Shown here one piece after another: positions 12,103 to 24,200 of a DNA stretch of 64,000 nucleotides. Position 1 is the first letter of the stretch, and each line of letters begins with the position of its first letter. Location of the stretch: contig CM060979.1 in NCBI GenBank assembly GCA_030765065.1, positions 14,785,001 to 14,849,000 of the forward strand, given 5' to 3'. The stretch is from Deroplatys truncata (taxonomy: Eukaryota; Arthropoda; Insecta; Mantodea; Mantidae). The notes below the pieces were generated by a model that saw only the letters and a program-made list of their open reading frames with translations, was not told the DNA's origin and made no database searches. The translations under genes and the position numbers were made by a program.

Positions 12103-12912
12103 ACTTTCTCTACTACGTATAGTAAGTAGGGGAAGTATTGTATTCCACCCAGTGCCAGATTTCACCGGAAATACATGTTTTGAGACCCCCTGAATCCACA
12201 AAAAGCATTTTTTGAAACATGTCGTGTGTGTGTGTATTCCTGTGAACAGCATAACTCAGAAACGAACAGTCGGATAAACACCAAGCTTGGTATTTAGGTT
12301 CAGTATCTTCCAGAGATGCGACACGAAGGTTTTCAAGAAAATCCCCCCACTCCAGATTACCCTTTACATGGAACATTTTTCGAAAATTTTAATTTTTTCA
12401 AAAATGGCTCTAACGATTTTGATTAAAATATTATATGTTTAAGATATTTTTATGACAAATGAAATGTATATCTCGAATTTTCTGGGAATGTCTCCAAAAG
12501 TATTCGTCATTGTGAACAAGTTTTGCATAACTGGTAAACCATAAGAGATAGACAAAATGTTACTACAGAAAAATGTAGATCGCGTTAAAATACAAGTTTA
12601 TGTCATATAATTTTTGTTGTTTAGTGAACCGTTTTCGAGATATTGCTTGTTATTCCCTTAAATTTTCCAATACTTATACTTTTTCTCAAATTCGTTATTC
12701 GTTTTTTTTTGTCCTGGTAACACAAAGAGAAAGGAATGCGCCACATAGCAACCAGCTCTTAAAACATTTGACTGTCACTTAAAGCCTATCAATTCCCCTT
12801 GCATCTACAAGAAAATTAGCAATAAGATTAACATGAAGCATATGGAGAATAAGCGTTTGTAAAAGTAGTTTGTACAAGAGTAGAGAAAGTTATGTGAGTG
12901 CAACACATCAGA
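12103..12912 (+). repeat. Family A repeat, near full length
   Basis: Canonical start ACTTTCTCTACTACGTATAG and canonical end AACACATCAGA before seven T. It belongs to the shorter subtype, with 'caaccagctcttaaaacatttgactg'. T-rich sequence lies at both edges, consistent with insertion in a T-run. Confidence 0.8.
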
Positions 12913-13689
12913 TTTTTTTCTGTTTACTTCATTTTAATGGAGACAAACGTTAGCATAAATAGCTGCATTACACATTCCATCCTTGATGTTGTCATTTTGG
13001 TTGCCTGTTGGAACAAAGTGGACGGCGTATGCTAGCACTGAAATCTAAATGTCTCGATTTAGAGACACTCCGTGCATGTGCTGGAGAATGTAAACTCCTG
13101 TCTGTGGCCAGCGGTTAATAAATCAGATGTTATTGCTAAATGTCCATATTCGCATCCTTGCATTTCAGAGGGTTTCGCCCCGACATGAAATGGGAATTGA
13201 GTTAGGAAGGCACGCTGCCTGTTTTTTTTTAAAAAAGCTAAGTAGCGACTTGGGGACGATTTGCAGTGCTCCCTCCTTCCGCAACTGTTACTTCCTTTAT
13301 TAGCTGACTGCCATACTAATTCAGCGTTAATATTTTAGCACATGAAAGGCGGTCACATCTGCGTGGAGGCGTGTCGCACGCCCAGCGACAGATGGGAACA
13401 TACTCTTTGGTTCCGCTACAACAGGTCCCAAATGTCGACAATTGTGTTCCGATTTGTTCCTGCATCAGGTGCACGCTTTTCCTACACAAAATAAGCTTTG
13501 CTAAACCTACGTCATTTAGCTGTAATCGATAACGGGAGTAAAAGCCTCAACACCAGCTCAAAATCAAAGAATCGCGCTATAAATCATTGGCTAACACTTG
13601 TATTTAGGGACCTATTCTTACGTAACTAATGTCCCATTATAACAATCCAAATTATACAGAGCTATGATACCACACTGAAGATTACTTAA
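12913..13689. other. No gene seen
   Basis: Less AT-rich than its surroundings, with no recognised repeat or protein. A small palindrome (ctcgatttagag) lies near 13054. It may be single-copy host DNA. Confidence 0.4.
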
Positions 13690-13863
13690 AATAAACATCT
13701 AATGTGTTACTTTCACATTACTTTCTCTACCCTTTATCGTTTATTAGTGGGTTTGCCAATTATTCTTACAAAACATTATTTTTCTATCTAATCCATTTCA
13801 ATCGAGATAAACTATGTAGAAATAGCTATATTTTGTTATAGATACAAAGAGAACAGCGACATT

Positions 13864-14833
13864 TGAAGTAGAATTGTTCTTTACGTTGTTTTGCTGCTAC
13901 GTATGAAAAGCCAATATGAAGTAGGAGTTGTATTATATTTTAACTGTTGGGGAGCCGAACACTTGTAGTAGTTGCAACAGCACGTATAGTAAACAGTATC
14001 CGGTAGCCTTCGCCCCAAATGTATTTTCAGGTGGCCTTTGTCCCAAGGTTAAAAAAATATTAACTTTGTAATTAAACTGTTTCTTTAAGTATTAAATATT
14101 TTTGTTTGCCTCGGCTGCGTCAGTATTATTGTTAGAGACATGGAAGCCTTGGCAGGGCGTGATACGACAAGAATGTAGGCTTACACAGATTTTAAGTTTT
14201 AATTTATTTCTTTTTATTAATCCTGACACAAATTAAATAGCACTTTACTGAAATTGAGAGCTGTGAGATTCTTTTTATTTAATACTTTTACTTTTTAACA
14301 AGTATACTATTTTTCGTCTCACACGAATACGTAATTAATTTCTCGAGGACACATCTTGCATCCAGTTACAAACACTGTCCGCAGGCAACTGATTAGATTT
14401 CAACCGTCTAAACTTGTAAATTTCTGTATTTCAAGTCTCTGATTCGCTGTTTTTACTCCAGTTGAATACTTGCATTTAACTAAAGCTTTTTCTGGTTGTT
14501 GATTGACTATTTTTATAAACTGTCACTAAAATTACATTAATGCTTCCAAGAATCACAAGTAACATTTAAACTCTCAAACTCATTATTGCCTCAAGGTTAC
14601 CTCATTGTTAGAACGTTGCACTTATTATTCTCACAGCTCCTACATTATTAAATTAAGTAATATATTCACATAACATTATTGAACATGTATACAATAATAT
14701 AAGCATATGCAATGACTGTTACATACATTTTACAAATTATTACATACACATATTGTTTCAAGGCAGGCTGTTATTGAATTTACATATTATATAATTTGAC
14801 TGAAATCATTTAAGTGTTAAAAATACTGCCTCG
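13864..14833 (-). mobile_element. Solo LTR of family D, 970 bp
   Basis: Minus-strand LTR, seen on plus from TGAAGTAG to CTGCCTCG (the last base is a G where other copies have A). The flanking 4-bp duplication is CATT/CAGT with one mismatch; the uninterrupted A2 order predicts CAGT. It shares the GCCTCGGCTGCGTCAG block with all D copies. No internal retrotransposon sequence is present. Confidence 0.8.
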
Positions 14834-15233
14834 CAGTCAAATGTTTAAGAACTGGACGCTATATGCTGTCCTTAAAGTTCCATACTGTTTCCATAACATC
14901 GAGAGAAACAACTGAAAATCGACAGGAATTTAAAGCACCAACAATTATTTGAAATAAATTCTGTGTTTTAAACAGATTTACATGTTTTGTGTAGTACGTT
15001 TTCGTTTCTTTCTTTCTGAATGAAGAGGACTTCACGGGCTATTACCAGAAAATTCAAGATATACATTTTATTAGCCATATAAATGTTTTAATATATAGTA
15101 TTTTAATCAAAATCATTACAGCCATTTTTAGAAAATAAAACATTTCGAAAAATGGTCCTAGTAAAGTGTAGTTTGGGTGGGGAATTTTCTTGAAAATCTT
15201 CATGTCGCAATTTTTGAGTTATGTTGTTTACAG

Positions 15234-15482
15234 CAGGGGTTATCAATTCAGGATATACGGGGGTCAATTTCCCTGCCCCCCAATTTATGAGAAATAATTA
15301 GGCTACTGGTTATATTTGCTCTACCAAAAGAAAACTAATACATACTTTTAATACAAATATTTTATATTTAAAAGACAAAAGATGATTTTCTTTTAGGTTA
15401 AATGTGTTTTTAAAATTCATATGAAAATTCGGACAAGTACGTCAGGTAATCCTGGCCTACCCCCCAAGTAATGACGCTCCTG
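15234..15482. mobile_element. Probable hAT-like MITE, 249 bp
   Basis: It interrupts A2. Ends are CAGGGGTTATC and (reversed) CAGGAGCGTCA, an imperfect inverted pair with the CAG start typical of hAT elements. The 8-bp flanks GTTTACAG (15226-15233) and GTTCACAC (15483-15490) match at 6 of 8, and the A consensus at this point reads gttcacag. There is no coding capacity. Confidence 0.55.
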
Positions 15483-15632
15483 GTTCACACCCAGAGGGAT
15501 GTTTTTCTAAAAATGTATCTTTTTTGCATTTAGGGGCCTAAAATATGTATTTCTGGTGAAATCGTAGGATCAAATTTTTAGTTGGGATGCTATACCTTCT
15601 TTGCCTACTATGTATGTGGTAAAGAAAGTAAA

Positions 15633-15920
15633 AATGAATAAGTAATTCCCATTTGAGAAAATTACAAGTATTTGAACATGCAAACCAATAACAAGGAATA
15701 TCTCGGAAATTGTGAACTTCACAAAAATATGTGACATAAGTTGTGTACTTTAACGACATCTAAATGTTTCGTGTAGTAAGATTTTATCTTATTTCTTACG
15801 GTTTCCCAATTATACAAAAATTATTTTGAATAAAGTGGAATTCATAGGCTATTCCAAGTAAATTCAAGATGTACATCTGATTTGTCACGAAAACAGTTTG
15901 AACATACGACATTTTTAGAC
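15633..15920 (-). repeat. Family A fragment
   Basis: Middle part of an A copy in minus orientation (tgaataagtaattcccatttgag onward, interrupted by small changes). Both termini are missing. Confidence 0.55.
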
Positions 15921-16478
15921 CAAACGTAGAGCTTCTAACACAGAGCAGACGAGCTAAAAGCTTTAGATGATCGTACTAGTACGATAATCTTCAGTGTGAC
16001 CAACTTTGGTTTCAAGTCCAATCACATACCAATTACCCTTTGTATTTCCATACGTTTAATAACTCGACACTTGGTTTGATTAGGTTTTACTTTTCATTAT
16101 GTCTGTTTACAGATTAATTTCTCATGGCGCTCACATTATCTGTTCACAACACAAATTGCCATACTTCAATTCATAGCAAGCGTTGTAGAGGTAACCTATA
16201 CCTTATACTGACAGCCTTCTGCTTTCTTTGATCTAACGTTATTCTTATATCTACTATAAAAATTAAATGACGAAAATTATGAATACAGAAGAAACTGAAT
16301 GGAAGTTAAATTACAGAAGGATCAGAAAGTATAACACTAGAAGTACTTACCCCAAAAAATCGAGAAAGCAATGTGATATAGCATTTAATCGCTTCATTGC
16401 CAGGTGTAACGCAAAACTTGTTGAAAATAATTTCACTGAGGGTGACTGCTAGCAAATCAAAACATATTCTTGCTTTTT
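15921..16478. other. No gene seen
   Basis: AT-rich. A 61-codon frame at 16267-16452 has no family signature and is judged incidental. Confidence 0.4.
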
Positions 16479-17213
16479 ACTTTCTCTACTACGTATAGTA
16501 AGTAGCGGAAGTATTGTATTCCACCCAAAAATTCGATACCGAGATTTCACCGGAAATGCATGTTTTGAGATCCCCTGAATCCAAAAAAGGCATTTTTGGA
16601 AACATGTCCGTGTGTGTGTCCTTGTGTCTGTCTGTGAACAGCATAACTCAGAAACAAACAGTCGGATAAACACCAAACTTGGTATTTAGGTTCAGTATCT
16701 TCCAGAGATGCGACACGAAGGTTTTCGAGAAAATGCCCCGACCTCAGATTACCCTTTACATGGAACATTTTTCGAAAATTTTAATTTTCTCAAAAATGAC
16801 TAACGATTTTGATTAAAATATCATATGCTTATGATATTTTCATGTCAAATAAAATGTATATCTCTAATTTTCTGGAATGTCTCCAAAAGTATTGTTCATT
16901 GTGAACGACTTTTGCATAACTATAAGAGATAGACAAAATTTACTACACTAAAAATGTAGATCGCGTTAAAATACACAATTTATGTCATATACATTTTTTT
17001 GTTGAGTGAACCATTTTCGAGATATTGCTTGTTATTCCCTTAAATTGTCCAATGCTTTTTCTCAAATGGGAATTTGTTATTCATTTTTTGATGTCCTGGA
17101 CATGTAAAGAGAATGGAATGCGCCACATAGCAACCAGCTCTTAAAACATTTGACTGTAGCTTAAAGCCTACCATATTCCCCTTGCATCTACAAGAAAATT
17201 AGCAACACATAAG
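16479..17213 (+). repeat. Family A repeat with 3' deletion
   Basis: Canonical head (ACTTTCTCTACTACGTATAG). The tail jumps from 'aaaattagcaa' to 'cacataaga', missing about 100 bp present in other copies. Confidence 0.75.
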
Positions 17214-17768
17214 ATTTTTTTAAAATATAATCTTCGGCTAAATATACCCAACCCGTAATATTTGTTCTTTTCCAGTTATATTTTCTGCTTGAATGTATCG
17301 ACTAGGCACCCTGCTTCTAGTGTCGGTATCATTAGTTGCAGGTCTCAGAAATTCAATGCAGCATGTGTACGTCAAGACGAGAGAGAGAGAATGAATATGA
17401 AGACAGATAACGCCAATGGACAGAGAAACAAATAGGGCAAAGATATAAAGGAGCGAATCTTGCTTCTGTTGGCGATGCACAAGAGAATGGCACACCTACT
17501 GAGCACACAGTATATCGGCAGATAACACTATATCCCAAACATCCCTCCTGACGTGCTTCCATCCACTCATTAATGCACCCCACTGGGCCCCCCTTCCACG
17601 CAGACAGTGTTTATATTGCAATCAATCATTCTCCACCCTCTACCCTTTTATCCACGAGCACTGCATACCATTGACACCAGTGGGACAGCAATGGCGGACA
17701 GTTTTGCAAACTAAACACAGGGTGTGTGCTGGTATTCGTAAACCACTATAGTAGTTTGCATTGGGAAT
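17214..17768. other. No gene seen
   Basis: Contains a GA-rich patch near 17379-17390 and otherwise mixed sequence. No repeat family or reading frame could be supported. Confidence 0.4.
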
Positions 17769-17982
17769 TGGTTCACATGACTTTCTCTATTCACTCTTCT
17801 ACTATCTTAATAGGGATAAACTTTCATCATACATTTACACATTGCGTTGTAGCTATAAGAACACAGTAGGCTTTGATATCAGATTTTTAAAAAGCGGGTC
17901 GCTATACAATGTCTTTAAAATTCAATTTTCTCTGTATGACCACGACAAAAAACGAATAGTGACATCACTTGAAAAAATAAAA
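17769..17982 (-). repeat. Family A2 3' fragment
   Basis: A2 tail in minus orientation, starting tcacatgactttctctattc. It is cut by the next A copy at a TTTTATTT-type site (reversed). Confidence 0.55.
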
Positions 17983-18798
17983 TCTGATGTGTTACACTCA
18001 CATGACTTTCTCTACTCTTGTACAAACTATTTTTACAAACGCTTATTCTCCATATGCTTCATGTTAATCGAGATGTCAAATCATTCCTAATTTTCTTGTA
18101 GGTGCAAGGGAAATTGGTAGGCTTTAAGCAATAGTCAAATATTTTAAGAGCTGGTTCCTATGCGGAGCATTCTATTCCCTTTACATTACCAGGACAAAAA
18201 AAATAACGAATTTGAGAAAAAGTATAAGTATTGGAAAATGTAAGGGAATAACAAGCAATATCTGGAAAATGGTTTACCCAACAAAAAAATGTATAGGAAT
18301 AAATTGTGTATTTTAACGCGATCAAATTTTTTTTGTGTAGTAAAAGTTTGTCTATCTCTTATGGTATACCAGTTTGCAAACGTCGTTCACGATGAAGAAT
18401 ACTTTTGGAGACATTCCCAGAAAATTCGAGATATACTTTTCAATTGTCATGAAAATATCTTAAACATGGGATATTTTAATCAAAATCGTTAGAGCCGGTT
18501 TTGAGAAAACTAAAATTTTCGAAAAATGTTCCATGTAAAGGGTAATCTGGGGTGGGGGGATTTTCTTGAAAACCTTCGTGTCTCTGGAAGATACTGAACC
18601 TAAATACCAAGTTTGGTGTTTATCCGACTGTTCGTTTCTGAGTTATGCTGTTCACAGACACACACACGGACATGTTTCCAAAAATGATTTTTTTGGATTC
18701 AGGGGGTCTCAAAACATGTATTTCCGGTGAAATCTCGGTATCGAATTTTTGGGTGGAATACAATACTTCCCCTACTTACTATACGTAGTAGAGAAAGT
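17983..18798 (-). repeat. Family A repeat, near full length
   Basis: Full A termini: TCTGATGTGTTACACTCACA at the left and GTAGTAGAGAAAGT at the right. Shorter subtype. An A-run links it head-to-tail with the next copy. Confidence 0.8.
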
Positions 18799-18806
18799 AA
18801 AAAAAA

Positions 18807-19695
18807 TCGGATGTGTTACACTCACATGACTTTCTCTACTCTTGTAAAACTATTTTTACAAACGCTTATTCTCCATCTACTTCATGTTAATCCAGATAAA
18901 CATTTGCAGAGTCTATCTTATTGCTAATTTTCTTGTAGATGGAAGGGGATAATATATTTACAAGGGCAATTTGGAAATACAGTAGCCTTTAAGCACATAC
19001 ATATCTCTTAATAGCTGGTTGCTAGGTGCAGCACCATTCCCTTTGCCACAGATTAATACTCTTTGCATATCTAAGACAAAAAATGAATAACGAATTCCCA
19101 TTTGAGAAAATAAGTATTGAAAAATTTAAGGGAATAACAAGCAATATCTCAAAAATGGTTCACTCAACAAAAAAATGCATACGACATAAATTGTGTATTT
19201 TAACGCGATCTACATTTTTTGTGTAGTAAAATTTTGTCTATCTCTTATGGTTTACCAGTTATGCAAAAGTCGTTCACAATGAAGAATACTTTTGGAGACA
19301 TTCCCAGAAAATTCAAGATATGCATTTCATTTGTCATGCAAATATCTTAAACATATGATATTTTAATCAAAATCGTTAGAGCCATTTTTGAAAAAATTAA
19401 AATTATCGAAAAATCTTCCATTTAAAGGGTAATCTGGGGTGGGGGGATTTTCTTGAAAACCTTCGTGTCGCATCTCTGGAAGATACTGAACCTAAATACC
19501 AAGTTTGGTGTTTATCCAACTGTTTGTTTCTGAGTTATGCTGTTCACAGACAGACACACACACACGGACATGTTTCCAAAAATGATTTTTTGGATTCAGG
19601 GGGTCTCAAAACATGTATTTCCGGTGAAATCTCGGTATCGAATTTTTGGGTGGAATACAATACTTCCCCTACTTACTATACATAGTAGAGAAAGC
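18807..19695 (-). repeat. Family A repeat, near full length, long subtype
   Basis: Starts TCGGATGTGTTACACTCACA and ends ATAGTAGAGAAAGC. It has the long-subtype segment around 18950-19070. Same strand as the preceding copy. Confidence 0.8.
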
Positions 19696-19699
19696 GATA

Positions 19700-19935
19700 A
19701 GCGTTAGTAAGATTAGTTTGTATACCCACTAATAAAGATGGAGGGAATAGAAAGTCATGTGAATGTATCAAATACATACGCACACACTCTCATAGATTAA
19801 CACACACGTACCATCTTCTAATTTGTTTTTGTATTCGGGGAGTCCCCAAAACATGTCTTTCCGGTATAGAATTTTTTAGTGTAATGCAATACTTCCTGTA
19901 TTTACTATAGGTACGTAGTAGAGAGACTAAGAATG
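19700..19935. repeat. Family A2 end pieces, head and tail
   Basis: 19700-19772 is an A2 tail in plus orientation (gtttgtatacccactaataa); 19810-19935 is an A2 head in minus orientation (ttccggtatagaattttt). The middle is missing. Confidence 0.5.
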
Positions 19936-20164
19936 ACAAATGTTCAACAATTCTAACCAATAATAATTGATATCTCGGAAATGGCTAATACCACAAATTT
20001 ATTTGAAAGAAATGCATGTTTTAAGGAGATCAACATTTTTTTTTTGGTGCTGTGGTGCGTTGTTTCTCTTAACGTTCAAACAATGCGACTTGAATATCCA
20101 AACCAAGCCAAGGAGCTCGAGACGAGAAAAAGTGCATATGTATCAGCAAGCAGTCCCATGTTAT

Positions 20165-20525
20165 TCATTCATTTATTATCTGTTTACCCTCCTCTTATGT
20201 AGGACTTACACCCCCAGGACTTACAAGCGGGTGCCTGGGTTCAGAGGCCCGTCGAGGGACACTCATGGATCAGACAGAGCGTCCAGGATGGGGATCAGCC
20301 CGATGCCTGGTATGGGATGAAGGAAGTAGATGAAACGAAATGTTGGTGAAATGGATGAAAGGAAAGGTGATGATGGAGCAGTTGGTGGAATGAATGGCGG
20401 GGGAAACCCGCCCAGACGCCGCTTCGTCCACCATAAATCCCACATGCAGGTCCCTGAGAGTGAACCCGGGCCGCCTTGGTGGGAGGCGAGCGGCCTAACC
20501 GCTCGGCCACGGCGCCGCCATTCCG
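20165..20525 (-). repeat. tRNA-derived SINE, Leu/Ser-like head
   Basis: Read on minus, the 5' end is a tRNA-like head with A box TGGCCGAGCGG and B box GGGTTCACTC. A body of about 280 bp follows, and the 3' tail is an AATGAATGA-type simple repeat. A second copy with a perfect TSD is at 42320-42670. The tRNA-like part has no intact acceptor stem and runs straight into the body, so it is a SINE and not a tRNA gene. Confidence 0.85.
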
Positions 20526-21029
20526 GCTGTTAACAGGTGCCCGTGGAACACTCTCAGGCTCTTGCGAGATATTAGATTACCCGGCATAGACGTTAAATGA
20601 ATGGGAACGTCTGCCTTGATAGGATCAGTAGCCCTCTTAAGAAATCACATTTAGATCTCATTATCGTCATTGAGGCCTCCCACGTTCATGTACTGGCTTC
20701 CTCCGCACCATATCGTGAATTTTCAAAACAACCCATAGTGGTATTTCAATCTCTTCACCACGGACATTTGCGAAACCTCAAAAACTTTATGCAGTTTACA
20801 CTTTTTTTTCTAATCGTAGCATTATGGCTGCTTTTTAACAGTGTTTTGTTGTATGAGCTTTTTCTGCATTTATTGCCCATTCATATGTATTCTTATTGAT
20901 AATTTTTTATTTGTTATGGTTTATCCAAGAGGCAGCCTTTCAATAAAGGAAGCTTTAAAATAATTATTTGGAAAGAAAAATGCAGAATATACATTTCACG
21001 CTTAACTTTTTTTGTACCAAATCGGCATT
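20526..21029. other. No supported gene
   Basis: A 100-codon plus frame at 20597-20899 ends in a hydrophobic segment but has no start context, homology I recognise or codon signal, so I leave it uncalled. AT-rich DNA follows. Confidence 0.35.
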
Positions 21030-21155
21030 TGTCAGGTATAAGGACTGAAGATCACCTGGAAAAAAACTTCAGGGTGGACGATTCTGGCGAGATTTAAACC
21101 CAGAAACTACTGCTCAGCAGTCCACGTCTTTAACGACCTCGGCCATCTGTGTCAA
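21030..21155 (-). repeat. tRNA-derived SINE head
   Basis: Minus strand reads A box TGGCCGAGGTCG near 21145 and B box GGGTTTAAATCTC near 21095, about 45 bp apart as in tRNA-type promoters. Body sequence continues toward 21030. No TSD was resolved. Confidence 0.7.
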
Positions 21156-21299
21156 TGAAACAGTCGTTGAACCGTTGAAAATGTTTATGGATCGTTGTTC
21201 TAAGAGCTTAGTTCATACCTATTAAGATTCTCATCTTGAAACCGCGTGCTTATAAATTATCTTATATAAGTTTAAGGTATTGAGTGCTGCGATTGGTCG

Positions 21300-24200
21300 G
21301 TTAGGTGACAGAGGAACTCGTGGTTGATGTGTGTGGGTCACTCTCTTGTAACTTATGGTTGCATGGAACTCCGTTGATATTTCAGGGTTGATATGATGGG
21401 AGAGTTTGTTGAAAAGAGGAACTCGTGGATGATGTGTGTGGGTCACGCTCTTGTAACTTATGGTTGCATGGAACTCTGTTGATATTTCAGGGTTGATATG
21501 ATGGGAGAGTTTGTTGAAAAGAGGAACTCGTGGTTGATGTGTGTGGGTCACGTTCTTGTAACTTCTGGTTGCATGGAACTCTGTTGATATTTCAGGGTTG
21601 ATATGATGGAAGAGTTTGTTGAAAAGAGGAACTCGTGGTTGATGTGAGTGGGTCACTCTCTTGTAACTAGTGGCTGCATGGAACTCTGTTGATATTTCAG
21701 GGTTGATATGATGGAAGAGTTTGTTGAAAAGAGGAACTCGTGGTTGATGTGAGTGGGTCACTCTCTTGTAACTTATGGTTGCATGGAACTCTGTTGATAT
21801 TTCAGGGTTGATATGATGGAAGAGTTTGTTGAAAAGAGGAACTCGTGGTTGATGTGAGTGGGTCACTCTCTTGTAACTTATGGTTGCAGGGAATACTGTT
21901 GATATTTCAGGGTTGATATGATGGAAGACTTTGTTGAAAAGAGGAACTCGTGGTTGATATCTATGTGTCACGCTCTTGTAACTCAGAGCTTGTATGGAAC
22001 TCTGCTGATATGTCAGGGTTGATATGATGGACGATTTGGAAAGAGAAACTCGTGGTTGATGTGAATGGGTCACGCTCTTGTAACTCAGTGGCTGAATGGA
22101 ATTCTGTTGATATTTCAGGGTTGATATAATGGGAGAGTTGGTTGAAAAGAGGAACTTGTGGTTGATATCTATGGGTCACGCTCTTGTAACTTGTGGCTGC
22201 AAGGAGCTCTGTTGATATTTCAGGGTTGATATGATGGGAGAGTTGCTTGAAAAGAGGAACTCGTGATTGATGTGTGTGGGTCACGCTCTTGTAACTCAGT
22301 GGCTGAATGGAACTCTGTTGATATTTAAGGGTTGATATGATGGGGGAGTTTGTTGAAAAGAGGAACTCGTGGTTCATATCTATGGGTCACGCTCTTGTAA
22401 CTAGTGGCTGCATGGAACTCTGTTGTTACTTCAGGGTTGATATGATGGGGGAGTTTGTTGAAAAGAGGAACTCATGGTTGATATCTATGGGGCACGCTCT
22501 TGTAACTAGTGGCTGCATGGAAATCTGTTGATATTTCAGGGTTGATATGATGGGGGAGTTTGTTGAAAAGAGGAACTCGTGGTTGATATCTATGGGTCAC
22601 TCTCTTGTAACTTGTGGCTGCATGGAACTCTGTTGATATTTCAGGATTGATATGATGGACGATTTAGAAAGAGGAACTCGTGGTTGATGTGTGTGGGTCA
22701 CTGTCTTGTAACTCAGTGGTTGAATGGAATTCTGTTGATATTTCAGGGTTGATATAATGGAAGAGTTGGTTGAAAAGAGGAACTCGTGGTTGATGTGTGT
22801 GGGTCACGCTCTTGTAACTAGTGGCTGCATGGAACTCTGTTGATATTTCAGGATTGATATGATGGACGATTTGTAAAGAGGAACTCGTGGTTGATGTGTG
22901 TGGGTCACTCTCTTGTAACTTGTGGCTGCGTGGAACTCTGTTGATATTTCAGGGTTGATATAATGGGAGAGTTGCTTTAAAAGAGGAACTCGTGGTTGAT
23001 GTGTATGGGTCACCCTCTTGTAACTCAGAGCTTGTATGGAACTCTGCTGATATGTCAGGGTTGATATGATGGACGATTTGAAAAGAGGAACTCGTGGTTG
23101 ATATGTGTGTGGGTCACTCTCTTGTAACTTGTGGCTGCGTGGAAATCTGTTGATATTTCAGGGTTGATATGATGGACGATTTGGAAAGAGAAACTCGTGG
23201 CTGATGTGAATGGGTCACGCTCTTGTACCTTTGGCTGCATGGAGCTCTGTTGATATTTCAGGGTTGATATGATGGGAGAGTTGCTTTAAAAGAGGAACTC
23301 ATGGTTGATGTGAATGGGTCACTCTCTTGTAACTGAGTGGCTGCATGGAACTCTGTTGATATTTCAGGGTTGATATAATGGAAGAGTTGCTTGAAAAGAG
23401 GAACTCGTGGTTGATGTGTGTGGGTCACTCTCTTGTAACTTGTGGCTGCGTGGAACTCTGTTGATATTTCTGGGATGATATAATGAGAGAGTTTGTTGAA
23501 AAGAGGAACTCGTGATTATGTGTGTGGGTCACTCTCTTGTAACTTGTGGCTGCATGGAACTCTGTTGATATTTCAGGGTTGATATAATGGGAGAGTTTGT
23601 TGAAAAGAGGAACTCGTAGTTGATGTGTGTGGGTCACTCTCTTGTAACTAGTGGCTGCATGGAACTCTGTTGATATTTCAGGGTTGATATAATGGGAGAG
23701 TTGCTTTAAAAGAGGAACTCGTGGTTGATGTGTATGGGTCACTCTCTTGTAACTCAGAGCTTGTATGGAACTCTGCTGATATGTCAGGGTTGCTATGATG
23801 GACGATTTGGAATGAGAAACTCGTGGTTGATGTGAATGGGTCACGCTCTTGTAACTTGTGGCTGCATGGAGCTCTGTTGATATTTCAGGGTTGATATGAT
23901 GGGAGAGTTGCTTGAAAAGAGGAACTCGTGATTGATGTGTGGGTCACGCTCTTGTAACTCAGTGGCTGAATGGAACTCTGTTGATATGATGGGAGAGTTG
24001 CTTGAAAAGAGGAACTCGTGATTGATGTGTGTGGGTCACGCTCTTGTAACTCAGTGGCTGAATGGAACTCTGTTGATATTTCAGGGTTGATATGATGGGG
24101 GAGGTTGTTGAAAAGAGGAACTCGTGGTTAATATCTATGGGTCACGCTCTTGTAACTAGTGGCTGCATGGAAATCTGTTGATATTTCAGGGTTGATATGA

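Larger units (their letters stand above)
13690..15629 (-). repeat. Family A2 repeat, split by two insertions
   Basis: The 3' end is at 13690-13863, the middle at 14834-15233 and the head at 15483-15629 (reads tactatgtatgtggtaaaga, reversed head). The interruptions are a D solo LTR (13864-14833) and a small hAT-like MITE (15234-15482). Joining the three pieces gives a contiguous A2 order. Confidence 0.75.

Noticed and set aside
20460-20525. A tRNA-Leu/Ser gene on the minus strand
   Set aside because: The tRNA-like head continues into a SINE body with a simple-repeat tail, and a second copy has a target duplication.
20597-20899. 100-codon frame with a hydrophobic C-terminal segment
   Set aside because: No family features; in AT-rich DNA hydrophobic chance frames are common.
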